Part shown: in pieces, positions 28,876-40,534 of the stretch
How positions within the stretch are numbered: position 1 is the first letter of the stretch
How the letters are laid out: each line of letters begins with the position of its first letter
From: Megamerina dolium
Lineage: Eukaryota; Arthropoda; Insecta; Diptera; Megamerinidae
Assembly (NCBI GenBank): GCA_963854835.1
Contig: OY978526.1
Span: 74,000,418-74,064,417 of the forward strand
Length of the DNA: 64,000 bases
Direction of reading: 5' to 3'
The notes under the pieces: generated by a model
Told to the model about the DNA's origin: nothing
The model's database searches: none
The model's input: the letters and a program-made list of their open reading frames with translations, nothing else
Program-made: the position numbers and the translations under genes

Positions 28876-29545
28876 TTAATACTGGAGCAACCCATTTCCA
28901 TTAATTGTGTTAAAAATATTTTCAAGCGAGTTCAATTGAACCACGAGTTCTTCGGTAGGTTTTGAAAAACCATCTTTACTCAGGTGATTTACCCATGTAT
29001 AGCTTGAATCAGCGCCATCCTGAATCGCAATATCTCCCACTTCGTGTCGTAATTTATGCAATATATAGCCAGCAGTATTTTCGACAACTTCAAAACAATC
29101 TAATCCGAGCTCTGTTAATAAGTTAATTTAAACAAGTGAAAATTTCCATACAATAACCAACGATTTTTTGTTACCATTAACTGCAATTTCCGAACTTTGT
29201 TGATGCAACAACACCTCAACGATGAGCTTATTTTCTCTTCGCTGAAACCGCTGATACTCGGCACCAGATACTCGGCAGACAGTTGGCACAACCCCGTGCT
29301 TCAATTTAAGTTTCGACGCAAAGTCTGGAAAATTAGGAACATTTCAGAAATGCGAATGCTGTGCAAATAAAATAAATAAATTTTATCCATTTCATATTGC
29401 TTGAGGTTTATAAAATCATGAAATGGTCCTTGCAAATCACACTTTTTTGCCAAATTCACATCACACGAAATGGTAAAATAGTTCTTTAATAACGATTGTT
29501 CTTGTCGGAACTATGGTTATGGCAAATCCCCACTGCACACTTCAT
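28876..29545 (-). pseudogene. THAP / P-element-transposase-like gene remnant
   Basis: On the minus strand a start at 29545 reads MKCAVGICHNHSS, the C2 half of a THAP zinc-binding domain, but meets a stop after 19 codons. The C...HF half (VICKDHF) follows in another frame. Next comes an intact exon 29324-29175 beginning DFASKLKLKHGVVPTV, the LxxxAVPT-like end of a THAP domain. It splices in phase to 29111-28876, encoding VVENTAGYILHKLRHE, then WVNHLSKDGFSKPTEELVVQ and LNSLENIFNTINGN. That last block matches the C-terminal region of P-element/THAP9 transposases. The catalytic middle is absent. It is either an internally deleted P-like element or a decaying host gene derived from one. Confidence 0.65.
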
Positions 29546-29679
29546 TTATAAAAATCACATTTTTTTTAATCAAAATTGTTTTAAGTAACCGCGTACTATA
29601 CAAATGCAAGAATTATAAAAATTTATTTGCCCTTTTCGGTTAATTTTCTTTTCGTGTATGACCAGCGTTATCTGTAGGT

Positions 29680-30060
29680 CCGTTCGCGTACTTTACTAGA
29701 AAACTTTCTATCAACACGATTAAAGAGCGCAAGAAAAATCTTCTCTAAAAATGAGAACAAAGTGAAAAAGTACGCGAACGGAAAATTTGTAAGATTTACT
29801 AGCAATTTCCAAACTCCTTCAGTTCTGAAACTTGCCAGTAAGAACAGCTGTTTTTTCTATGTTACGAATTCTTACTAGTAGAAATATTACCAGTAAAAAT
29901 TTACAAGAATTATAACAGAGAGGAAATCATTTTCTCTCTCAATTTCCCATCTTTTACTAGTTTTTGGCGTACGCGAACACGTTTCCAGTAAGAAATAGTA
30001 AAATTTGTAATAATTTGTAAAAACTATTACGAACGGAACTTGTATTTCTATCATTCTTGG
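29680..30060. repeat. Cluster of inverted 'ccgttcgcgtac' repeats
   Basis: 'tccgttcgcgtacttt' at about 29682 pairs with its exact complement 'aaagtacgcgaacgga' at about 29766. A further 'gcgtacgcgaacacg' occurs near 29967 and 'acgaacggaact' near 30030. 'ttactag' and 'ctagtaa' motifs accompany them. The arrangement looks like ends of one or more small inverted-repeat elements. No coding sequence is seen. Confidence 0.55.
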
Positions 30061-30837
30061 TAAACAAGAATAGTGCTGTCACCACGGAAACAATAAAGTT
30101 CGCGGTGGAGGTGCCAGATGTGAAATAAAGCTTTAAAAGGAGCGAAAATTATCGCTGGAAAGTGCTGTAGAGAAATTAACAATTTTATCTGCGGCATAAA
30201 AAAATCGATGGTGTAAGGCCTTATGTTTTTAATTCGTAAGATTTAGGCTTTTCACGAATTTAAGCTCTGTCTGAGGATTTTTGTTCCATAATTTGTATGG
30301 AGGCATAACAATGGCACTTAGATGATGATTATCTGCCAAGTGCTGGACATTCGCAGAGAATATATTTAAACTTTCATTGTCCATTTTACAGAATCTACAG
30401 TCATAAGTGTCCCAGAAATCTATCTTGGATAGGTGATACTAGGTGGTGATGCTACAACGAAAATGTTTACAAATATTGACTACGAAATGTCAAAACTTCG
30501 AAGTATCGTCAAGCGCGAAAAGTTCGATTTGGAGTTGCTCGCCTGAAAACCCAGGATTTAAGCCTGGAAAATCTGGTATGGAGCTTCAGCTTGATAGTGT
30601 CAAACTAGCGTTTTTATCGGTTTTTCCTTTGTTTCTTATTCTTCTTTTTGCCATATGTGTTTGTTGTTTTTTTTTTTTTTTTGTTTACTTTTTCTACTTC
30701 ATTTGTTAGATGGCTCTGTTGCTGCTCTACCTCTATAAAGGCGGATCCATCGCCTAAAAACAGAAAACAATAGATTTATAATGAAAGTATAAGGTGAAGT
30801 AAAAAGAAAGTAGTGATGACTAAAAAATTGTCAGACA

Positions 30838-31110
30838 GTTTTCAATAATTGGATCGCCTGAAGGAAGCAATCGGAGGATTGCACAATCGGAGAGAAGTTG
30901 TGTTCCATCAGGACAACTCCAGGTCAACTTGCCAGATGGACGAAAGATTTTGCTGATGAAAAACTCGCTTCAACTGAAGCTGGTGAAAATCGACTGTTCC
31001 AGTTTTTTGCCAATAAAGACGAGAGTTTCTATGAGAGAGACATAATGGTATTACTTTGCAATTGGCAACAAGGTATTTATCAAAATGATTCATGTTTGAC
31101 CTAAATCGGA
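30838..31110 (+). pseudogene. Mariner transposase relic
   Basis: Near 30850-30925 the frame reads RREVVFHQDNSRS, the HQDN catalytic box of mariner transposases. Another frame at 30990-31104 gives FQFFANKDESFYERDIMVLL and then NWQQGIYQND, the C-terminal end of the same protein. Sequence between the two is lost and stops interrupt both, so this is a decayed, deleted copy. Inverted repeats were not found. Confidence 0.8.
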
Positions 31111-31499
31111 TCATCAATTTCATGCAAAAAAATGGATTTCTTTTTACTATTTATCCTGCTTCAAGAATCTTGAAATTCAAAGTGAGAAGTTACTCAAAAG
31201 CAATTAGAATTTTTAAGTCAGAATTGCGTGTACCAGTAACCCTCTGACTTCAAAATGTACTAAATGTGGATTCCAAAACTACAATATTTCAAACATCTTT
31301 TATATCCTCGCGTTAAACTGTCATCGAAAAAAAAAATGTTTAATTAGTGATTTATATCTGCAATTGATTTCGTTTTTAGAAAGTTGGAAATTCTCAAACA
31401 AATCTACGCGCAAATTCTTTTCTGTTTTATCTTTATTTTTAGATTTTATATAATAATATATTCAATACTAAAATAATTAAAGAAAACGAAATTTTCTTA
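31111..31499. other. Gene-free gap
   Basis: AT-rich, no coding content. It probably includes the 3' UTR of the membrane-protein gene that ends at 31500. Confidence 0.4.
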
Positions 31500-32405
31500 T
31501 TATGTAGAATAATCAGCACGCACTGTTTTTCTACTTGATCTTGATGAAACACTCTGTTGTGATTTACGCGTTGAAAGACGTGATGATTTTTGCCGTATGG
31601 ACGTAGAACTAGAAGTCGTAGATTGGAATTTGGTTTTTCTTAGAGTGCCATTGAAAAAACTAGTAATTTTTTTAGTTTGTCCCAATTTCGTTTTGCCTAA
31701 TTTTGGTATGATTGCTGTTTTTGGTGAAAATTCTGCTTTCAATCCTTTATTGGATTTACCAGATTTCAGTTTATTTGGCGATTTATCTGGGCTAACCTCT
31801 GTAAGTTCTGCGGATATATTCAAAGCACTTTTCGTCGGTTGTAATTGCAGATCCAGCATGGCGGCTTTTTGTTTCTCCATTCGACGATAACCATCATAGG
31901 AAATATTTTTCAATGTTGCTTCTTTTATTGTTAAAAATATTGTTGCCAAATTTGCAATAACCCCTGTTGATAATTTCACTCTATCCTTGATTTGCTGTAG
32001 GGACTTTAAATATATTTACATAGAATTTACAACAAATTCATAGTCAAAGCTAAGATTATCTTAAATTTAGTAGCATAGGCTAATTTGACACATTTCCTAT
32101 GTGAACGCCTGTCAAAACGCCGATTTTAAATTTAAGATGATCCTCATTTATCTCCTGTCATTCATACATACCTTTTGATCATTTTCAAATATTGTAAACA
32201 CCGATACTACGAAAAATGCCAAAAATATGATTACAAAAGAATACAGCAACAGAAAATCAAACGTTCCCACGGAATAATCCAAATTGTTTTCGCAAAAGAA
32301 ACGTATCAATTTTGAAATGCCATAATAAATTTTTTGCGAATATGTACAGACTCGTCCAAAATTGAACCAGTGCAATAATTGGAATTCAATCTCTTTAACT
32401 TCCAT
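31500..32405 (-). CDS. Unrecognised 245-aa protein with one membrane span
   Basis: Two exons, 32405-32172 and 32003-31500, join in phase 0 at a good GT-AG pair. The joined protein has an N-terminal segment (MEVKEIEFQLLHWFNF...), one strong hydrophobic span at about residues 49-70 (FDFLLLYSFVIIFLAFFVVS), then a short amphipathic region (DRVKLSTGVIANLATIFLTI). The last ~110 residues are basic and Ser/Thr/Lys-rich, with repeated SPDKSPNK, KTAIIPKLGK and a Ser/Arg-rich end. I do not recognise the family. A clean intron, an uninterrupted frame and a plausible start argue for a real gene. The tail looks disordered and could bind nucleic acid or be phosphorylated; that is inference. It lies 238 bp downstream of the reductase gene on the same strand. 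Confidence 0.7.
32039..32155. repeat. Dispersed MITE-like repeat with inverted ends
   Basis: 'aagattatcttaaattta' at about 32051 is inverted as 'aaatttaagatgatcct' at about 32130. They enclose 'gacacatttcctatgtgaa' and 'ctgtcaaaacgccgatttt'. This is the most complete member of the family also seen at 20575, 34610, 41005 and 50905. It sits in the intron of the unknown membrane-protein gene. Confidence 0.6.
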
Positions 32406-32642
32406 GACTATGTAATTTGTTAATATTTAGTAATATGTTCCAATCAAAGACTTAATAATTTCAGTAAAATTCGAAATAAAAATTCATTATTTATTAATCG
32501 TATGTATGTGTATGTATGTCGTATTTAAAAGAAATTTATTTAAATCCTGTGTTTTTCTTTTTTCAAATATATTTTTATTTGTCTTCAGTAAAAACGTTAG
32601 GTAAAATAAGAGTATTATATCGTATGTATATTATATATTGAT

Positions 32643-35600
32643 CTATGCTAGAGCGGCTGTTGAATTTTGTGTTCTATAGTATAGTATATGTAAAAGTGAA
32701 GACCGAATCAATGCATCGCCACGTTCAACAAAACTATCCATATTCGACCAAAGTAACCAAAATACGAACACGTACAATGCATAATGTGTGACGCGATCTA
32801 ATATATATAATCGCCGAAGAACCTTTCTCGCATGAGCAATCGTACTTTCACTTTCTCCCAGTATATATGTGCGCATACCAATAATATAGATTCGAATATA
32901 TTCCTCCCAATTAACTTGACTCACAGAGGTGTCAAATATTTCCCGATCCACATCATTTAGCTTATCGTTTAGTCCACGAAAACGATCATTTTTGAACTCC
33001 CAGTCTTTGGTGGTATAATACTGAAGTAGCTTTAAGCCAGTTGATATTTTATTTTGCACATGAACTAAACTAAAATGCAAAAATAAAAATAAAAAATTCA
33101 AATATACGCATTACTACATATTTGTAAAGGAGAATGGTCCCACACCGACCAGTCGTACTATACCGACAATTCACTGTCAATTTGAACGTACATAGGCCGT
33201 TATCTTTACTTATCAATTTGTGCTGAGGGTTTTGCGTCTCAGTCTCGCCTTCAACGCTATCTATTGAAATTAGTTCGTCTGAAGCCACTAAGGAAAAATA
33301 AATCGGATTGGTCCGAAACCATCCCCAATTTTTGCGACTTATCTATTCAAAGTATGCATTTCAGGCGTAGAATGTTATTAAAAGTGATAAGAAATGGGAC
33401 TAAAATTCAATACAAAATTTGCAAAAAAAAAAGAGATTTGACGATTCTGTGTCGAGTAGTAAAATTGAGAGGCAATAGGAAGAAGAAAAGCGCCAAAGCG
33501 CCCAGAAGAGAGAACTGAAATAAAACTGTGAAAGAAAACGTCAAAATGAATAATAAAAACAAAAAACAATAAAAATAACAAAAGAAAACAGAAAAGGAAC
33601 TTGAACTACCATCGTCGACGAACGGTCTTACTTCCCAAGAATGGACGGGTCTACGCCCCGAAAGCACTCTACTGCACAGGTCGATCAAGGTTAATTCAAC
33701 TCAGCAATATACGGAAATGTTCAAAATGTTCAACTTGTTTTTTTTTTTAATGGAGCAGACTTGGTGCAAAAAAATGAGGGCTGGTTCCCGATCATCATAA
33801 TAAAAATGACTTTGTATCTTGTACTTAGTGGCACCTGCAAAACTCCCCAACTGACAGATAATATACAAAAATTAGTAAAAAAAAATTATATTTACAACTT
33901 TATGGGCAGTACCGTTTCGGCGATTGGTATGGGACCACTCTCCATTATCTCAGCATAAAAACAAATTGAATGGTGCACACTGTAATTAACGTCTCATGTG
34001 TACTCTTTCATTCGTTTTTCTACTGAGCCCGACTTATGAATAATATTGTATTAATCAGAAATGACTTACAATGGCTTACGACCAAATAGCAGCAACCAAA
34101 AATCTATAAAATAAGCTGGTAAATAATGCAAGAAAATGACGCAGAACAAATGATGGTAATAGTTTTTCTTAATAGAACCATCTGGATACCATAATGCAAA
34201 ACTTAGGGGTGTTTCATAGAAAAATCGTCTTCCAGCTTCAATACTCTCACCCCAAGATATTAGAGTTTTACTCGAAACGCATAGATTGCAAAATTCGACT
34301 TGTGTTGAATTCTCATTAGCATAATTATATCCTGCAATAATGATTCCATTAATGGCTTTATCGACAGGAATTACTGTTGAAGCATAATCGGGGTTACAAT
34401 GCATCGATCGTATTACACCACGTGCTGCTCCAATCATTAGTCCGGTTGGACCGTTGACCCCTTCAATCCAGCCTGGCAGTGGTTCCTTAATAGCTGCTGT
34501 AACTGTAATTGAATCAATATTTAGTTTTATAAATGTTAGCGCAAATATCGTTTAGGTCACAGTGTCAACATTTTCCTAATACTAATTATATTTGTAATAC
34601 AGAGCACACAAAAATCTGCCAAAAAGCCAATTCTAACTTTAAGATTATTCTAATTTCGACTATAACTACAGGCCACAGTGTTCTACCAAGATATTGCAAG
34701 ACAACTCGTCAAAAGCGTTTAAAACTGATCTGGCACCATCTCTACAAATTTTATTACACGACAAAACCTTTACTTCAAATGAGGATGTCAAAATAATTTG
34801 GATCAGGTGTAGGCAATTAAATAAAATTGGCCTACAGCGCCATCTAGAGCATGGTTAATCAAAAATAAACTTCGGAAGAAAATTCCATCTAGCGTAGGGA
34901 TGATAAAATAATAAATTTCATAAATGAATTCCTCTTTACCAAAAAATCCACATATAAGTATTTTTTTTTAGAATATTTTTCGGGAACTTAAAATAATTTA
35001 ATTTAAATTAAGAAATTGTGATTATTTACACAAGGATTTTATTAAGGATTTCTTCCTTATTTGAGATAAACTCGAAAAAAGCCATTAACCTGGTATTATT
35101 GAGACCTAGGACTATCAGTTGCTTATGGTTTCACTCAATACTGATTTGGTCTGTCGGTACTGTTGGTACTATGAATCACGCTGTATAGTTGTAAACAGGT
35201 CCCATTTTGATCACCTGCGTCCTTGTGCCGTATTGTTGCTAGTTACTTAATTGTTCAATGTTCGGTAGTGGAGGACGAAGAAGATGAAAGCACTCAAAAT
35301 CTAGTGGAAGTACCAAGTATTTCCCCTGTCAAGCAAAAATCAGAATAATAAAATTTTACTTATTGACGCTCAATTAGAGATGGTTTTCAGGTGTTTTCCT
35401 TTTTCTTTTTTGTCCATTTGGGAAGGAAAAAGCTTACATTTCATTCTTCAGAAGCAATACCTGGGGCTCTGTAGTTCGTTTTGTGTAGCAACTCCCTTAA
35501 GGGGTGCAGATGGGGTATGTTTGGTAATATTTGTATGAATATTAAAGACTGTGACCGTATTTTATAAGAATGTCGATATTATAGTCCCCACGCGGAGTAG

Positions 35601-38600
35601 AGATAGGAGGTAAGCATATTTCGGAAAAAAATTGTAGAGATGAAATTAATGAGAGCTGGTCCCGTATATTATACCTCCAAGGGCAGCTACTAGGAGCTTT
35701 GGAAGCAAAGTTTAAGAAAAACTGAATTTTTTAGGAAGGCTCCTTAAGTAGGGAGAATGTGGGATAAGTATGTTCAGGAAAAATGTTGTGAAAGAAAAGT
35801 TAAAGACTTCCACACATTCCATCGCTTCGTTAAGATCAAGAGAGCTTCATGAAAAAACATTATTTTTTTTCAACAAAAAGGGTTGTGAGCGAGTTTAAAA
35901 TTTGTAACAATTTTTTTTTGTTTTGTAATTTTTTATTAAAGCGAATATTCTTTTTTTTTTGGTTTATGAGAGCTAGGAAAAATAAATTTTTCTAAATAAT
36001 AATCACTTTAATATATATTACACTGTGCATACTTACCTATTGAAGGTCTGGTTATGACAATGGGCATTTTTTGACCATATCTGCAAATTAAATCTTCTGA
36101 CAGAGCTTTACTATAGGCGTATGTGTTTGGTAGACCATTTAATAAACTTTAAATAGAATGGGAATGGAAAAAAAAATATTTAATATGTCTGAGTTGAATT
36201 ATGAAAAATTATCATTATCATCATACTTGGGTGTCATTTCGGCCAAAGCCTTGTCATCCATGCCAGGCGTTTCAATCAATTTCATGATATCATACGGATT
36301 TTGTGGTGCTGGATATGCACGTTCTTCCAAGACACTCTCATTGCATTGACAATATGATGTGGATACATGTACAAAGACTTTCAGATTTAATGCTTTTTCA
36401 GCCAATTGTAGCACCTTTAATGTGCCAGCGACATTCATTTGCACCATTGGACGCAACGGCTGGTCGAAACGTACATTAGCGGCACAATGAAAAATTATCT
36501 CAACATTTGCGGATAATTCATTTATGTCGTTAACGCTTATGCCAAGGTCACATTCCAAAACATCACCTTTTACAACTTTAATTTTATTTATTATATCAGG
36601 ATTTTTGTTCAAAAGTTTGTTAAAAATCTGCAATAAAAAAAAAAATTTTAAATAAAAGAAACAACAAAATAACCATAACTCTAACAACAAACAAATACAT
36701 ATAAAACATTAAAATTTAGGTAAGTAATTATTATTGAATATGTTAGCTGGTGTCTATTGTTGTTGTTGTTATCATTCTGTACACAACATTTGTTGTTAAT
36801 TCCGCAACAATTATTTCGCGTCTCAAGAATTGCATACACACACACACACACGCTAGTTTAAATCCATAGTGGCACACATGGCGCGCATACTCGTACTATG
36901 TACTATACGAGTTTAGTACATTCTACATACGAAAAATTTTTAAATCTAAATTTGTTAAAAGTGACAGTCATGCAGTGACTGAATATGGTAATCATTGTTG
37001 TTACATGCATGTATGTATGTGGAACCATGACTTATTTCATATCATCATAAGAGCTTATCATCGTTTTAAATTTATATGTTCTCTGCTTGTAAATGCATGT
37101 AATGTTACTGTGTTTCAAAGTTTTTCCTTTCACACAGTTATGTACGAGTATCGTATGTTTGTGAGATTTGCAATTAAATTAAATTGAAATTCAAAATAAA
37201 ATTATACCTTTAGAACTCATAAATTATACATTTATTAACTGCTCATGTCTAACATTAATATGAGAATTAATTAAGTAAATACCTAACTAAATACTATTTA
37301 GGAAGTAAACAAAATATGTATTAGCAAAATGTAATTGTGCAAAGGAAGTTCATCTTCAAAGAGGCCATGAATTGCTAAGAAAAATATATTTAGAGCCAAA
37401 CAAGCTACCATAACAACCAAAACAACAATAACAACAACAACATATTATTAATTAAAAACCACTAACAAAAATTCAAAAATTTCGATGCTAAATATTATTC
37501 CTCCTTTGAGCCCCCAAAGGAATGAAGATAGGGGGTAAGTATATTCAGAGCAAAATGTTGGGAAGTAAAAAAAAACCGAAAATCGGTCATACATTTCACT
37601 GCTTTAGGAGCAATTCCTGGACAGCTCTGAGGTTATTTGCCGATTTTCATGATAATTTTCTATGATAATCCCCTTAAAGAATAGTGATAGAGGGTGGTAA
37701 TGTTTGAATGAAATGTTGAGGAAGAAAAATAAATGTGGATCTATAATATATTTCCCTGCTGTAGGGGCGATGCTAATGGTATGGGGTTATTTGTTGATTT
37801 CTATGCGTTTGTGTTGTGTTTTGGGTTTTGTAGGGGAGCTCCCTTAAGGTGTCGAGATAGAAGTTAAGTATGTCTGGATAAAATGTTGAGGAAGAAATAT
37901 GAATAGGGATTTGTCATACATTTCACTGCTCTAGGGGCGATGCTTGGATAGCTTTGGGGTTATTTGTTGATTTGTATGTGCCATCGCGTTCATTTTGTAG
38001 GGCAGCCCCCTTAAGTGGCTGAGTTAGAGGATAAGTATGTTTGAATAAAACGTTGGAGAGAAAAAATTAATAGAAGTCGGTCATACATTTTCAGCTTCAG
38101 GGGTAATTCCTGAGTTCCCATGGGGTATTTGTTGATTTTCATGTGTTTCGCGTTCATTTTGTAGGGGAGCTCCTTTAAGGAGTGGAGATAGAAGGTAAGT
38201 AAATTTGAATGAAATGTTGAAGATAGAAAATCAATAAGATTTTGTCATACATTTCACTGTTCTAGTGGCAATTCGAAAACAGCGACGTAATAGAAGTTGG
38301 TCATACATCTTGCACCTCCAGGGGAAATTCCTGGGATCCATGGAGTATTTGTTGATTTTCATGTGTTTCGCGTTCATTTTGTAGGGGAGTCCCCTTAAGG
38401 GGTTGAGGAAGTCAGTCGTACATTTTGCATCTCCAAGGGTAATATCTGGGTTCGTATGAGATATTTGTTGATTTTCATGTGTTTCGCGTTCATATTGTAG
38501 GGGAGCTCCTCTAAGGAGTGGAGATAGAAGGTAAGAATCATTGGATGTAATGTTGGGAAGAAAAAATTAATGGAGGTCGCTTATATATTCACTGCTTTAG

Positions 38601-39991
38601 TGGCGATTCCTCGACAGCTACTGTGGTTTTCGTTGATTTGCCTTTGTTTTTGCATTCAATTTGGAAGGGAACTCATTTAAGGAGTAGAAATAGATGGTAA
38701 GTAAATTTGAATGAAATGTTGGAGATAGAAAATCAATAAGATTTTGTCATACATTTCACTGCTCTAGTAGCAATTCGTAGACAGCGACGTAATAGAAGTC
38801 GGTCATACATTTTGCACCTCCAGGGGTAATGCCTGGGTTCCATGGAGTATTTGTTGATTTTCATGTGTTTGCGTTCATTTTGTAGGGCAGTCCCTTTAAT
38901 GTGTCGATATAAAGGATAAGTATGTTTTAATGAAATGTTAAGGAGGTTTGTCATACATTTTGCAGATCTAGGGGTAATTTCGGGGTTTCTATGGAGTATT
39001 TGTTAATTTTTATTTCTTTTCCTGTTCATTTTGTAGGGGAGACCCTTAAGGAAGTGAAGTTAGGATGAAATGTTGAGGTGAAATATTGTGAAATCAATTT
39101 GAAAAACTACGGTCAACGTTAAGTATTCCAAAATTAATTTTATCATTCTGAAGTGCAAATGTAATAATCTAAACCTCCCTGAAGTACTGTTAAAAATATG
39201 TAGTTTTTTAGTTATTTCTACTTTGACTTTTGGCTGGGTATAGTTAGTGGAGATGTATTTCTTCATCAATATAGCAAAATAGTACCACTGTACGTAAAAT
39301 GGAACTTATTGCATATGTACATATGCAGTACACTCAACAAACAAAACAATAAAATCGTATGTAATTAAAACGAAAATGCAATACATAGGTTGATTTCAAA
39401 ATACAACTTCCAAAGTATCATCATCATCATCATCGTCGTCATAAAGGAACATTATTTCAGGTAAATCCCACTCAAAGTAATAAAATAACTTATATGACGT
39501 TACGAAACGTAAGAAGAGCGCCCGCAAGAGTCGATGCCATAATTTATTATCTGTTATTATTTTTGTTATTATTATATTGTGCCATAAAATAGAATCTGTC
39601 ATTTCTAATGTGTAATCGTTGCCAAATCAATAATGACAATTCTGATCTTCGACAAGAGTTGCTTGCAAATATTGTATTTTATGTTAGACACATATCTTTC
39701 ATAAATAACTGAATTGTTAGTATTGGAGATTAAAATAAAATTGAAAATTAACTTACATAATTACGATATACTTACCACACATTTGAAATATTGCTCTTTT
39801 CGAATCATGGGATCAACACCTTTTTTCGGTCGTATTAGCAAATAGATACATTTTATATCTGGGCAACAACGTAACAGCTTCTCGACCAATACTTTTCCCA
39901 TAAAACCCGTAGAACCAGTGATGAGTATACATTTGCCAGCATACCATTCAGCCACTTGGGATTTTTCATTTTCGATAACTTTCTGCATCAT
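32643..39991 (-). CDS. Fatty acyl-CoA reductase
   Basis: Reduces fatty acyl-CoA to fatty alcohol for cuticular lipids, waxes or pheromones, at ER or peroxisome membranes. Five exons, 39991-39776, 36627-36227, 36146-36037, 34496-34070 and 33069-32643, join without frame loss into 526 aa, the usual size. The Rossmann fold begins [20 protein letters not shown] near residue 22, followed by [24 protein letters not shown] and VHVSTSYCQ lie in exon 2. The catalytic YxxxK is YAYSK at about 215-219 at the start of exon 3. The extended-SDR part continues with [20 protein letters not shown]. The C-terminal 'sterile' domain has [31 protein letters not shown] and [20 protein letters not shown], with a hydrophobic anchor near the end. 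Which of the many fly paralogs it is cannot be said. Introns of 3.1 and 1.5 kb contain tandem repeats. Confidence 0.9.
34610..34675 (+). repeat. Dispersed MITE-like repeat fragment
   Basis: Contains 'atctgccaaaaagccaattc', 'aactttaagattattctaat' and 'actataactacag', matching the 20575 member in order. It is a partial copy within a reductase intron. Confidence 0.5.
35380..35870. repeat. Satellite-like repeat block in the reductase intron 36036-34497
   Basis: Phrases such as 'caactcccttaaggggtgca', 'gagataggaggtaagcat' and 'tcatgaaaa...' repeat the grammar of the larger array at 37490-39060, though more diverged. No coding content. Confidence 0.55.
36836..36853. repeat. Short (CA)n microsatellite
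   Basis: About nine CA units in intron 1 of the reductase gene. Confidence 0.8.
37490..39060. repeat. Degenerate ~150-220-bp tandem repeat in reductase intron 1
   Basis: The string 'ttgattttcatgtgtttcgc' followed by 'gttcattttgtaggggag' and 'gagatagaaggtaagt' recurs near 38131, 38348, 38465 and 38850, with weaker copies near 37630, 37800, 37970, 38631 and 39000. Each unit also carries a 'gtcatacatttcactg' box. A longer block (38195-38375) recurs at 38697-38875 with high similarity, an offset of 502 bp, which suggests higher-order duplication. Confidence 0.8.
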
Positions 39992-40534
39992 GCTCTTTCT
40001 TGTACGCTACAAATTTAAATTTTCATACTATTTATCATTTATGTTCGTATTGATGGATGGGTATGTACAATAATAAGCATACATGCATGCTTATGCATGT
40101 AATTATATGTAACTACATATGTATATACACATATTATACATATATTTAAATGTATGAACCTATATGGTAAATATGTAATTATGTATATGCACACACACGT
40201 GTACATATATTTAGTGGTTTGTTCAAGGTTTGCACAGAAATTTGACTTCATGTATTTTGTATTTAACCCAAATGTGTAAAAATATAAAATTTGACATAAT
40301 TAAAATTATTCAACTATACAGGTATATCGCTCTTCAATGACACTGTGCTACAGTGATTTTAAACTTTTCATGTGATCGAGTGTAGGGGGTTGATCTAGAT
40401 GATAATACCGTTTTGATAAAAGGTTTAAAATTCAAATTTTCGATTAATTGATTAAATAAGTTATTAAATATATCTAATTATACTTACAATACTAATACCC
40501 AAGTTAAATATTGTTGTCCTATGCTGAATACTAC
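39992..40534. other. 5' flank of the reductase gene
   Basis: AT-rich with many 'atgtat' and 'catatg' tracts. No coding sequence is supported. The promoter or a non-coding first exon may lie here or farther right. Confidence 0.4.

Noticed and set aside
33070..33288. Minus-strand frame that could be read as an upstream exon of the last reductase exon
   Set aside because: The acceptor at 33070-33071 and the phase of exon 4 join directly to exon 5; this frame is intronic.
33264..33518. 84-codon plus-strand frame rich in Lys/Arg
   Set aside because: Lies in an intron of the reductase gene on the other strand, shows no domain, and looks like A-rich intron sequence.
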